Shown: positions 8,341 through 15,747 of the stretch, piece after piece
How the letters are laid out: every line of letters begins with the position of its first letter
Position numbering within the stretch: the first letter of the stretch is position 1
DNA from: Alcanivorax sp. S71-1-4
GTDB lineage: Bacteria; Pseudomonadota; Gammaproteobacteria; Pseudomonadales; Alcanivoracaceae
Direction of reading: 5' to 3'
Length of the DNA: 51,794 bases
Assembly: GCF_009846755.1 (NCBI RefSeq)
Contig: NZ_AQOR01000028.1
Location: 1-51,794 of the forward strand
Made by a program: the position numbers and the translations under genes
Notes under the pieces: generated by a model
What the model saw: the letters and a program-made list of their open reading frames with translations, nothing else
Database searches by the model: none
Told to the model about the DNA's origin: nothing

Positions 8341-8509
8341 GTAGGGTGGGTAGAGCCAAAGGCGAAACCCACCATGTCCATGCCCGTTAATCACTCCCGC
8401 AAAACCATCGAAATCACCCGGCTTGGGAGGTGGGTGGTTTCGATGATTCTGTGCGAGCAGTGTGCTGCATGGACACGGTGGGTTTCGCCTTTGGCTCTAC
8501 CCACCCTAC
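8341..8509. repeat. REP/BIME-like inverted repeat pair
   Basis: A 40-bp arm at 8341-8380 is repeated in inverted orientation at 8470-8509 with 39 of 40 positions matching. Each arm contains GGTGGGTTTCGCCTTTGGC and a complementary ACCCACC, so it can also fold alone. A second, inner inverted repeat pairs 8401-8419 with 8432-8450 (16 of 19). The whole makes a nested cruciform-capable structure between the convergent phoH and rhodanese genes. The GGTGGGTTTCGC-type core recurs between genes in many gammaproteobacteria. Confidence 0.8.
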
Positions 8510-8515
8510 CTACAT

Positions 8516-8839
8516 CTAGGAGTTGTTAACGCAGCTATCGGGGTAAACCTGACGCCAGTGTTCAAAGCCGCCGCTCAGGCTGACAGCGCGCTCGAAGCCT
8601 TCGCTGTGCAGGAAGGCGGTGGCGTCCAGGCTGCTGCGGCCATGGTAGCAGTAGACCACGAGGGTGCGCTGGCGGTCTGTGCTGGCCAGAAAATCATCCA
8701 CGTTCGCCTGGCTGAGTGGCTGTGCATCGCGAATGCGTGCCTGGGCGTGACTGGCCGGATCGCGGATATCCACGAACAGCACATCGCCCTGTTCAAGCAG
8801 GGCGTATGCTTCGCCAGGATCAATTTCGGGTGGGTTCAT
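8516..8839 (-). CDS. Single-domain rhodanese (GlpE-like thiosulfate sulfurtransferase)
   Basis: The 107-residue product is almost exactly the size of E. coli GlpE. The catalytic cysteine is C64 in the active-site loop YCYHGRSS, preceded by the rhodanese CH2A-like motif [15 protein letters not shown]. It would transfer sulfane sulfur to cyanide or a protein/thiol acceptor in the cytoplasm. The ATG at 8839 is chosen because GAGGAG lies 10 nt upstream; an in-frame start at 8875 is less likely. The gene begins within the last 20 bp of rhlB, so the two are probably co-transcribed. No glp genes are adjacent, so the glycerol link implied by the name should not be assumed. Confidence 0.9.
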   Translation of the reverse strand: MNPPEIDPGEAYALLEQGDVLFVDIRDPASHAQARIRDAQPLSQANVDDFLASTDRQRTLVVYCYHGRSSLDATAFLHSEGFERAVSLSGGFEHWRQVYPDSCVNNS

Positions 8840-10145
8840 CAGTGCGTGTCTCCTCGGCGGCGGGCTCGGACTCACTGGCGTTGGTCGCCTCGGGAGAGGG
8901 TGTTTCCTTTTTCGGTGGAACCGGCTCAGGCTCGCCCAGCAGTTCCTCCGGCGGATAGATGCAGTCCAGTTTCATGCCAATGGCTTTCTCAAGCTCTGGC
9001 AGCAGGAAGGCGTCGTCCTCGCAGGCGAAGCTGATCGAGGTGCCACTGGCGCCGGCCCGGCCGGTCCGGCCGATACGGTGCACGTAGTCTTCCGGGTCTT
9101 CCGGCAGGTTGTAGTTCACCACGTGGGACACGCCGTCGATGTGGATGCCGCGGCCGGCTACATCGGTGGCGATCAGTACGCGTACCTTGCCCCCACGGAA
9201 GCGCTCCAGCGTCTTCAGGCGCTGGTTCTGCGGCACATCGCCGGAAATCATGGCGGCGTTGATGCCTTTCTTCTGCAGGCGTTCACACAGCCGGCGGGTG
9301 ATGTCGCGGCGGTTGGCGAACACCATCACCTTGTCCAGGTTTTCCTTGACGATCAGGTTGTGCAGCAGGTTGTACTTCTTGGAGGTTTCGGTGATGAAGA
9401 CTTTCTGCTCGACGGTTTCGGTGGTGACCTGCGTCGGTTCGATTTCCACCACTTCGGCGTGCTGGGTCCAGCGCTTGGCCAGGTTCATCACGTCCTGATT
9501 GAAGGTGGCGGAGAACAGCAGTGTCTGGCGGTAGTCCGAGACTGGCGTGTGGCGCACGATGCGCTTCACGTCAGGAATGAACCCCATGTCGAGCATGCGA
9601 TCGGCTTCGTCCAGCACCAGCACTTCGACCCGGTCCAGCCACAGGTCGCGGCGGTTGCAGAAGTCGAGCAGCCGGCCCGGTGTCGACACCAGGATATCGA
9701 TGACGGATTTCTGCAGGCGCTCCTGCTGGCGGTTGAAATTCATGCCGCCCACCACGCTCATCACGCGCAGGTCGGTATGCTTGCACAGGCCGCGCGCATC
9801 CTTTTCGATCTGCAGTGCCAGTTCGCGGGTCGGGGCGACGATCAGTGCCCGCGGTTCACCGGCGTAGCGCTTGACGGTGACCGGATGCTTGAGCAGGTCG
9901 TTGATGATGGTGATCAGGAAGGCGGCGGTCTTGCCGGTGCCGGTCTGGGCGCGGCCGATGGCGTCGGCGCCGGCGAGGGTGTGTGCCAGGACCTGCGCCT
10001 GGATCGGCGTGCAGTAGGAAAAGCCCTGCTCGGCAATGCCGCGCATCAGCGGCAACTCAAGATCGAAATCGTGAAAACGCGTTTCGCCTTCTTTGGGGGC
10101 GACCTGGAACTGCTCCAGGGTCCAGCTCTTATCGCTGTTCGGCAT
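8820..10145 (-). CDS. rhlB: DEAD-box ATP-dependent RNA helicase RhlB
   Basis: RNA helicase of the RNA degradosome, which unwinds structured RNA for RNase E/PNPase. The 441-residue product has all core motifs: the Q-motif region (FSYCTPIQ), Walker A AQTGTGKT (66-73), PTREL, GG, TPGR, the DEAD box LVLDEAD (179-182), SAT (212-214), and the C-terminal helicase motifs RGIHID and HRIGRTGR. The tail after about residue 395 is acidic and Pro/Glu-rich, typical of pseudomonad-type RhlB. The start agrees with the family N-terminus. It overlaps the glpE-like gene downstream by 20 bp. Confidence 0.92.
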   Translation of the reverse strand: MPNSDKSWTLEQFQVAPKEGETRFHDFDLELPLMRGIAEQGFSYCTPIQAQVLAHTLAGADAIGRAQTGTGKTAAFLITIINDLLKHPVTVKRYAGEPRALIVAPTRELALQIEKDARGLCKHTDLRVMSVVGGMNFNRQQERLQKSVIDILVSTPGRLLDFCNRRDLWLDRVEVLVLDEADRMLDMGFIPDVKRIVRHTPVSDYRQTLLFSATFNQDVMNLAKRWTQHAEVVEIEPTQVTTETVEQKVFITETSKKYNLLHNLIVKENLDKVMVFANRRDITRRLCERLQKKGINAAMISGDVPQNQRLKTLERFRGGKVRVLIATDVAGRGIHIDGVSHVVNYNLPEDPEDYVHRIGRTGRAGASGTSISFACEDDAFLLPELEKAIGMKLDCIYPPEELLGEPEPVPPKKETPSPEATNASESEPAAEETRTDEPTRN

Positions 10146-10231
10146 GGGTCTCTTCTATCTGTGGTCTGTCCGTCGGGCTGCGCGGCAAGGCCGTTATTGT
10201 AGGGCCTGCCGGCCCTGAAATGCACAGTGGT

Positions 10232-10259
10232 AAAAAGGGCGACGGCGGGTGCCGCCGTC
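10232..10259 (-). terminator. Intrinsic terminator overlapping the DUF938 stop codon
   Basis: Stem GACGGCGG (10241-10248) pairs with CCGCCGTC (10252-10259) over a 3-nt loop. The stem includes the stop codon of the DUF938 gene. On the minus strand it is followed by GCCCTTTTTACC, a good U-tract. Confidence 0.8.
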
Positions 10260-10848
10260 AGGCTTTTCTGAACACCAGTGTGCGATTGTTGGCCGGCATG
10301 GCGTGATCCGCAATCAGGGTCAGCCCGGCGGTCTGCATCTGCTCAACGACCCAGCTCTGATCCCGCAGACCAGAGGCCGGATTGCGTGCGCGCAGCCAGC
10401 CATCAAAGCGGGCATTGCTGTCCGATGTGAAGTCGCCATCGTAATTGAACGGCCCGTAGACCACAAACAGGCCGCCGGCGGGCAGGCGCGCGCCGCCGGT
10501 GGCGATGGCGCGGGCCACCCCGTCGGCGGCAAGGATGTGGAAGGTATTGACGGTGAACAGATGGTCGAAATCCAGCGCCGGCCAGGGCGCGGCCATGTCC
10601 AGGATGATCGGCGCCGCCACGTTGGGCAGGGCCGCATCGTCGAGCCAGGCGCGGATGCCAGGCAGGTTGTCGGCCAGTTCGGAAGGCTGCCAGGCAAGGT
10701 GTGGCAGGTGAGCCGGCAGCCAGGCGGCATGCTGGCCGGTGCCGCTGCCCAGTTCGAGGACGGTGGCGGGTGTGGTGAGATAGCGCCGCAGTACCGCCAG
10801 GATGGGGCCGCGGTTGTTGTCGCAGGAAGGCGCGTAGGGTTTGTCCAT
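10258..10848 (-). CDS. DUF938 family SAM-dependent methyltransferase
   Basis: Class I methyltransferase fold of unknown substrate. The 196-residue product contains the SAM-binding loop VLELGSGTGQHAAW near residues 30-43. The DUF938-specific start (YAPSCDNNRGPILAVL) and the late GPFNYDGDFTSDSNARFDGWLRARNP segment match the family closely. Members are about 200 residues and occur as stand-alone genes in proteobacteria, often near lipid or quinone genes. The gene has terminators on both sides, so it is probably monocistronic. Confidence 0.88.
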   Translation of the reverse strand: MDKPYAPSCDNNRGPILAVLRRYLTTPATVLELGSGTGQHAAWLPAHLPHLAWQPSELADNLPGIRAWLDDAALPNVAAPIILDMAAPWPALDFDHLFTVNTFHILAADGVARAIATGGARLPAGGLFVVYGPFNYDGDFTSDSNARFDGWLRARNPASGLRDQSWVVEQMQTAGLTLIADHAMPANNRTLVFRKA

Positions 10849-10858
10849 GGAAAGCCTC

Positions 10859-10890
10859 GGTGCTGACGGGCGCTTCGCCCCGTCAGCACC
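10859..10890 (-). terminator. Stem-loop downstream of the SDR gene
   Basis: A 12-bp perfect stem GGTGCTGACGGG / CCCGTCAGCACC encloses 8 nt. It lies 9 nt past the SDR stop and just before the DUF938 start. There is no strong U-tract, so efficiency is uncertain. Confidence 0.6.
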
Positions 10891-10899
10891 GGGAGGCGA

Positions 10900-11739
10900 T
10901 CACGCGCGCTTGCGCATCAGCTTCTGGCCGTTGACGATCAGGCGCTGATACAGGGTGGGCAGGGTGCGCTGCATGGTGTCGATGGCATACGCATCACCGC
11001 CGATCAGGATGCGACGCTTGTTGCGGCGCACACCGTTGATGATGGTGCTGGCGGCATCGGCAGCCGTGGTGCGGAACATCTTCTCAAAATCGGCGATGGA
11101 TTTCTCGGCATCGGCACCGGTGATGTGGGAGACATCATTCATGCGTGCATTGCGGGCGATGTTGGTCTTGATGCCGCCGGGGTGCACGCAGGAGCAGGAT
11201 ACGTTGCCGCCCTCGATCTCCAGCTCCATGCGCAGTGATTCGGTAAAGCCGCGCACGGCGAATTTGGCCGCGTTATAGGCTGACTGGGTCGGAATGCCGA
11301 CCAGGCCGAACACGCTGGAAATGTTGACGATATGGGCTTCATCGGCCTGTTTCAGAAACGGCAGGAACGCCTTGGTGCCATACACCACGCCCCAGAAGTT
11401 GATGCCCATGAGCCACTCGAAATCGTCATAGTTCATGTCTTCAACGGTGGCGCCCAACGCCACACCGGCATTGTTGATGACCAGGTTCACCTGGCCGTAG
11501 TGGGCGTGCACGCGCTCGGCGTAGTCGTAGAAGGCCTGGCGGTCGGCGACGTCCAGCTTCTCACTGTGGACCTCATGGCCATTGGCACGCAGGGTCTTGG
11601 CCAGCGCCTCGAGATCCTTGCTGTTCACATCGGAAATGGCCAGCCGGCAGCCGGCTGCAGCCAGTTGTTCCGCCAGTGCCTTGCCAATCCCCGAGGCAGC
11701 GCCGGTAATCACGGCGACGCGGTTTTCCAGTACCTTCAT
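10900..11739 (-). CDS. Short-chain dehydrogenase/reductase
   Basis: Classical SDR oxidoreductase of 279 residues. It has the NAD(P) loop TGAASGIG (12-19), the structural NNAG (89-92), and the catalytic Ser (NISS, 141-142), Y155 and K159 (SAYNAAK). The C-terminal extension after the fold (RRNKRRILIGGDAYAIDTMQRTLP) is basic and amphipathic, typical of lipid-associated SDRs related to acyl/fatty-aldehyde reductases in hydrocarbon-degrading bacteria. The family is too broad for a firm substrate. Two matching inverted repeats upstream suggest dedicated regulation. Confidence 0.85.
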   Translation of the reverse strand: MKVLENRVAVITGAASGIGKALAEQLAAAGCRLAISDVNSKDLEALAKTLRANGHEVHSEKLDVADRQAFYDYAERVHAHYGQVNLVINNAGVALGATVEDMNYDDFEWLMGINFWGVVYGTKAFLPFLKQADEAHIVNISSVFGLVGIPTQSAYNAAKFAVRGFTESLRMELEIEGGNVSCSCVHPGGIKTNIARNARMNDVSHITGADAEKSIADFEKMFRTTAADAASTIINGVRRNKRRILIGGDAYAIDTMQRTLPTLYQRLIVNGQKLMRKRA

Positions 11740-11767
11740 GGTGACCCTCTCTGCTATCCGTCAATAG

Positions 11768-11785
11768 TGACAGTGGCGAATGTCA
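11768..11785. promoter_or_regulatory. Operator-like inverted repeat, proximal copy (TGACA-N8-TGTCA)
   Basis: TGACA at 11768-11772 and TGTCA at 11781-11785, 29 bp upstream of the SDR start codon. The same half-sites with the same 8-bp spacing recur at 11839-11856, which argues against chance. The regulator is unknown. Confidence 0.5.
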
Positions 11786-11838
11786 TTGTCGTTGGGGAGG
11801 CAGTGTAACGACTGCGGGCAGGCAATGTGGGCCAATTT

Positions 11839-11856
11839 TGACATGGGGTCATGTCA
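11839..11856. promoter_or_regulatory. Operator-like inverted repeat, distal copy (TGACA-N8-TGTCA)
   Basis: TGACATG (11839-11845) and CATGTCA (11850-11856) form a 7-bp perfect inverted repeat whose outer half-sites repeat the proximal copy exactly. The copies are 71 bp apart, about seven helical turns. This site is 100 bp upstream of the SDR start. Confidence 0.5.
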
Positions 11857-11867
11857 CAATGATCAGG

Positions 11868-11887
11868 GCGCCCGGCAGGCCGGGCGC
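11868..11887 (-). terminator. Stem-loop downstream of plsC-like gene
   Basis: Perfect 8-bp stem GCGCCCGG / CCGGGCGC with a CAGG loop, 10 nt past the acyltransferase stop. There is no U-tract. It could stop transcription entering the SDR regulatory region. Confidence 0.5.
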
Positions 11888-11896
11888 TGCGGTCGG

Positions 11897-12640
11897 TTAC
11901 TGGGCGATGATGACGCCGCTGCGGGACTGGCCGCTGATGATGCGCTCACGGCTTTCCTGCAGCAGGGCCTCGACGGCCTCGTCGCTGGTGCCGTGTGCGG
12001 CGATGGGCGGATGAATGCAGATGTGCGCGTGGCCGGGTGACAGATGGAGGCTGTCCGCAGGCAGCACATCGCGGGTACCGGACAGGGTGATCGGCAGGAC
12101 CGGCAGCGCCAGGTCCGCCGCCATGCGGAACGCGCCTTTCTTGAACTGCCGGGGCTGGCCGTCGCGGCTGCGGGTGCCTTCCGGGAAAAAGATGATACAG
12201 GTGCCATCGCTGACCTGCTGCTGTGCCGCCCGCAGGCTGGCGATGGCACGGTCCGGATGCGAACGGTCGATGAAGATATGCCCCAGCGCCACGCAGGAAA
12301 TGCCGACGATGGGGATGCGCCGCACTTCCTGTTTGGCCACCCAGCGGATGTCCATGCCCAGATAGCCGTAGAGCACCCAGATATCGAAGTGGCTGAGATG
12401 ATTCGCGACGATCACGTAACTCTGCCCTGGCTGGGCGTGGCCCTGGCCTTCCACACTGACCGACACGCCGGACAGCAGCAGGCCGGCGCGCGCCCAGGGC
12501 ACTGCACACAGGCGGCCCGCCTGGCGCGGCCCTATAAAAGGTGCAGTAGCCAGACACAACAGGCCCATCGCCAGGGTGATGATCAGCATTGCCGGCACGA
12601 ACACCAGCCAGATATAGAGGGTGTAAAACAGTCGTGGCAT
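11897..12640 (-). CDS. 1-acyl-sn-glycerol-3-phosphate acyltransferase (PlsC family)
   Basis: Membrane-bound acyltransferase that acylates lysophosphatidic acid, or a related acceptor, from acyl-ACP/CoA. The 247-residue product has an N-terminal membrane segment (about 8-33), the catalytic NHLSHFD (H81, D86) and the substrate-binding FPEGTRS (152-158), followed by a PlsC-type VLPITLSG strand. The ATG at 12640 has GGAGAG 7 nt upstream; longer in-frame starts to 12685 lack family similarity. It may be the housekeeping PlsC or one of several paralogues, which this window cannot settle. Confidence 0.9.
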   Translation of the reverse strand: MPRLFYTLYIWLVFVPAMLIITLAMGLLCLATAPFIGPRQAGRLCAVPWARAGLLLSGVSVSVEGQGHAQPGQSYVIVANHLSHFDIWVLYGYLGMDIRWVAKQEVRRIPIVGISCVALGHIFIDRSHPDRAIASLRAAQQQVSDGTCIIFFPEGTRSRDGQPRQFKKGAFRMAADLALPVLPITLSGTRDVLPADSLHLSPGHAHICIHPPIAAHGTSDEAVEALLQESRERIISGQSRSGVIIAQ

Positions 12641-12681
12641 TGCGGGCTCTCCCATACCCTGTCGCTGACCAGACCAGCGCT

Positions 12682-12748
12682 CCAACAGGCTGTTGAAAAG
12701 CAGCCTGTGCTGACGGCTTGAAAAAGCCGCAAAGAGGCCCTTTCAACA
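12682..12748. repeat. MITE-like or remnant stem-loop repeat
   Basis: TGTTGAAAAG at 12691-12700 pairs with CCTTTCAACA at 12739-12748 (9 of 10). Two internal hairpins lie between them (CAGCCTGTGCTG and CGGCTT-GAAA-AAGCCG). The left edge CAACAGGCTGTTGAAAA resembles insertion-sequence termini of the GGCTGTTGAAAA type. There is no coding capacity. It fills most of the plsC-START gap. Confidence 0.4.
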
Positions 12749-12832
12749 CCATGCTACAGGCCGGCCTGGTGCCGCCGGCCCTGGGATGATAGCGCAACGC
12801 TGGCGCCGGGCGCATTTCCCCGGGGGGAATTG

Positions 12833-13594
12833 TTACGTTTCCGGGTCAGCCTCGACTGGCGGGGTGCCTGGGCCCTTGAGATCCAGGTAGTCGTAGTAAT
12901 GGCCCTGATATTCCGGGCGTTTCACGATGCGGCGTAGCCGGTCCAGTGTGAAGTAGGGGGCATCGCGCAGCAGGATATTGGCCAGCCAGGCAGGGATATA
13001 ACCGCCCGGATCCAGCACCAGTTGATAGGTGATTTCGACGGTATCGTGACCAAGATCGCTGACACCGAAGATGCCCTGCATTTCGGGGAAGCGGATGTAG
13101 TCGTCATTCGGGGGCAGGCGCTGCGGTGCGTTGCTCAGCAGCACTTCCACGCGCTGTGCGTCCTGGCTGCGAATTTCGCGCACGTCGGCGCGCAGTACGG
13201 CCTCGCGGTTGGCCAGTGGCCAGGGCAGCAGCGTGGTGAAACGCAAATAACGCAACAGCTCCGACTCGCGGCCGATTTCTTCCGCGCTGTCGACGAAATG
13301 CAACCAGCGGGGATAGGCTTCGTAGTCGTTCAGCACCGCCACCAGTGCGTACTGGTCAGTAAGGGTAAAGCGGGTGACACCGCGGAAGGTTTTCAGGCGG
13401 GTATCGTCGCGGTGGCGCATGTAGACCTGGATGTCGTTACGGTCGCTGACAAGCCGCCAGCTGTCATCCAGTGCTTCCAGATCGCCTTCGGCATACCCCG
13501 CCGGCGCCGCCAGCATCAGGCAGCAGGCCAGTGCTGTCCAGGCAACGGCGGAAAGCGAAAAGAAGCTGCGCTGGGCAGAAGCGTGCCGTGTCAT
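12833..13594 (-). CDS. START-domain (polyketide cyclase/lipid-binding fold) secreted protein
   Basis: The 253-residue product has an N-terminal signal peptide or anchor (hydrophobic run AVAWTALACCLMLAAPAG) and a START/SRPBCC domain. Typical features are WRLVSDRNDIQVYMR at the start, LNDYEAYPRWLHFVDSAEEI in the middle and the late FTLDRLRRIVKRPEYQ helix. Bacterial proteins of this group are thought to bind hydrophobic ligands, here probably in the periplasm. The ATG at 13594 has GGAGG 10 nt upstream; the frame extends 40 codons further but without a better start. Confidence 0.82.
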   Translation of the reverse strand: MTRHASAQRSFFSLSAVAWTALACCLMLAAPAGYAEGDLEALDDSWRLVSDRNDIQVYMRHRDDTRLKTFRGVTRFTLTDQYALVAVLNDYEAYPRWLHFVDSAEEIGRESELLRYLRFTTLLPWPLANREAVLRADVREIRSQDAQRVEVLLSNAPQRLPPNDDYIRFPEMQGIFGVSDLGHDTVEITYQLVLDPGGYIPAWLANILLRDAPYFTLDRLRRIVKRPEYQGHYYDYLDLKGPGTPPVEADPET

Positions 13595-13743
13595 GGTGCC
13601 GTGTCCTCCGACGTGAAGCGCAAGTCCGTTTGTGTTTGCGGGTGATGCCTCGCGCCGGACGCTGTGCCGGGGTGGCGGGGCCGCGTCAGTATCTCCGAAA
13701 CGGCGGCCGCGCAAAGCACGGACTTGTAAAAAAGGACAGGCGG

Positions 13744-15489
13744 TCAGGCCGGCCAGAGCGTGTCGAATGCCTGTGGCCGATCAATGTGATAGCCCTGCGC
13801 ATAGTCCACGCCAAGTTCGCGAAGAATATCGAGAATTGTCGGGTTCTCGACGAATTCCGCCACCGTCTTCAAACGGAATGCCCGTGCCACATCCACCAGT
13901 GCCTGGATCAGCACTTTGTGCTCGTCGTTTTCGTGCAGATGACGGATGAACGAACCGTCTATCTTGACGAAATCCACCGGCAGTTTTTTCAGATAATAGA
14001 GCGATGAAAAGCCGACGCCGAAATCATCCAGCGCAAACCGGCAGCCGAGTGTCTTCAGCGCCTGCATGACTTCGATGGTGGCGGCGATATCGGCCAGCGC
14101 GGCGGTTTCGGTGATCTCGAAAATAATGTCCTGCGGGTTCACCTGATAATGCCGTATCCAGTGACGGACCTGACTGATCAGGCGCGGGTTGCGGAACGAC
14201 ATGCCGGACAGGTTCAGCGCCAGTTGTGCACGAATGCCGGCGCGGTTGAGCGCCGCGAGATGATGACAGACCTGCTGGATGACCCGCTCGTCCAGTTGCA
14301 CGATCATGCCGGACTGTTCGGCGGCATTGATCAGATGCTGGGTGGCGAGAAACCCCCCGCGCCCGTCGCTGACGCGCAGCAGGGCTTCATGGTGGCTGAT
14401 CTCGTTGTCGGCGATGTCGAGGATCGCCTGGAAGTGCATTTGCAGGCCGTCGCCGGTGAGGGTTTCGCGCACGCGCTGTTCCCAGTAGACCCGCTCATGG
14501 ATGCGCTCGCGGTGCTCGTCATCGCCACTGCAGACGTGCCAGGCGTTGCGGCCCTGCGCCTTGGCCTGGTACATGGCGATGTCGGCGTTGGCCAGCAGCG
14601 CTTCGATGCTCTCGCCATCGCGCGGGCAGATGCCGATACCGATGCTGGTGGTGACGGGCAGGTTGGCGTCGCCCTGCTGCACGGACAGGTCGGCCAGCGC
14701 CTGGCAGCACCGGCTGGCGGCTTGCTCGATGGCCTCCGGCTGGTCGCTGGCCAGCAGGATGCCGAATTCGTCGCCCCCCAGCCGGGCGATCACATCTGAC
14801 TGGCGCAGGGTGTCGCGCAGCAGCCGGGCCACCTCCTGCAGCAGTCGGTCGCCCTGATGGTGGCCATTGAGGTCGTTGATGTCCTTGAACTGGTCCAGAT
14901 CCAGCAGCATCAGCGCAAAGCCGGGCCGGGTGCCGGCGGCGGTGGCGGACAGCCAGCGACGGCCTTCTTCGATAAAGCGGCGGCGGTTGAACAGGCCGGT
15001 GAGCGGGTCGTGGGTCGAGAGCCAGCCGATATGTTCCTCAGCAATGCGCTGGTCGGAGATGTCCAGGCCAATACTGATCACCCGGCGCTTGCGTCCGTGG
15101 TCCAGACTCCAGGCTGTGTGCCACCAGGACAGCAGCAGGGTGTCCCCGTTTTCACGACGCATGGCCGTTTCATGCCGGAAGCCGTGATGACGGCCTTCGG
15201 CCACTTCGGCCAGGCGCTCGGGCAGGTCGGAAGGGGCAGCAGAGAGCAGGTCGATGAAAGCGCGGCGGCGCACATTGGTCAGCGCCTTGCCACACAGCCA
15301 GCGCCCGTAGCGGTTCACTGACAACACGCGGCCACGATGGTCCTGGGTGATGACCACGATGTCAGCGGTATCCTGCAGCAGACGGCTGAAATCTTCCTGA
15401 TCGGCCAGTCGCCGGGCAAGGCGCATGGCGTCCGAAGGCCCCGGTTCCCCCGAACGGGCTCGTGACTGAAGACTCAAAGACACTGGCAT
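13744..15489 (-). CDS. PAS-GGDEF-EAL cyclic-di-GMP turnover protein
   Basis: Likely bifunctional c-di-GMP enzyme with an N-terminal PAS sensor (about residues 34-147), a GGDEF diguanylate cyclase domain and an EAL phosphodiesterase domain. GGDEF is intact at about 238-242, and five residues upstream is an RxxD product-inhibition I-site (R229, D232). The EAL motif is intact (EALLR, 368-372), with the catalytic N of LNLSG, EITET, LDDFG (488-491), the lysine of FVKIDGSF and the E of AEFVEN. The usual AxGVE is changed to AEFVE. No transmembrane segment is seen, so it is cytosolic. The start is uncertain: ATG 15489 is used, GTG 15498 is possible, and neither has a clear ribosome-binding site. Confidence 0.9.
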   Translation of the reverse strand: MPVSLSLQSRARSGEPGPSDAMRLARRLADQEDFSRLLQDTADIVVITQDHRGRVLSVNRYGRWLCGKALTNVRRRAFIDLLSAAPSDLPERLAEVAEGRHHGFRHETAMRRENGDTLLLSWWHTAWSLDHGRKRRVISIGLDISDQRIAEEHIGWLSTHDPLTGLFNRRRFIEEGRRWLSATAAGTRPGFALMLLDLDQFKDINDLNGHHQGDRLLQEVARLLRDTLRQSDVIARLGGDEFGILLASDQPEAIEQAASRCCQALADLSVQQGDANLPVTTSIGIGICPRDGESIEALLANADIAMYQAKAQGRNAWHVCSGDDEHRERIHERVYWEQRVRETLTGDGLQMHFQAILDIADNEISHHEALLRVSDGRGGFLATQHLINAAEQSGMIVQLDERVIQQVCHHLAALNRAGIRAQLALNLSGMSFRNPRLISQVRHWIRHYQVNPQDIIFEITETAALADIAATIEVMQALKTLGCRFALDDFGVGFSSLYYLKKLPVDFVKIDGSFIRHLHENDEHKVLIQALVDVARAFRLKTVAEFVENPTILDILRELGVDYAQGYHIDRPQAFDTLWPA

Positions 15490-15498
15490 ACCCCGCAC

Positions 15499-15747
15499 TG
15501 CATTTTTTGTGGGTGTTATCTAGCGGGCAACTCGCAGGGATCGACGTTATCAGCGCTGCCGGGGCAGCACAAGCGCGCGGGTGCTGCTAGACTTGTGGAC
15601 TTTGGTGCCTGCCACTAAGAAACTGGCCTGAGCGCCAGAATCATACTTTCTACTGGCGCCGCTTGTTAAGGGCCGCCCGGGCCGGGGCTTATTGCGGATA
15701 ACCCCTTGTGTTTATCAGAAAACATCGGATAGCCGAACGATTCAGCC
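15499..15747. other. Divergent intergenic region with a 7-bp hairpin
   Basis: This 249-bp gap separates the GGDEF-EAL gene (minus) from the BNR gene (plus). GCGCCAG (15632-15638) and CTGGCGC (15653-15659) form a perfect stem with a 14-nt AT-richer loop. I see no convincing -10/-35 pair, RNA gene or small ORF. Confidence 0.35.

Noticed and set aside
8516-8839. glpE symbol for the rhodanese gene
   Set aside because: Size and active site match GlpE, but there is no glycerol-phosphate operon around it, so the symbol would imply unsupported context.
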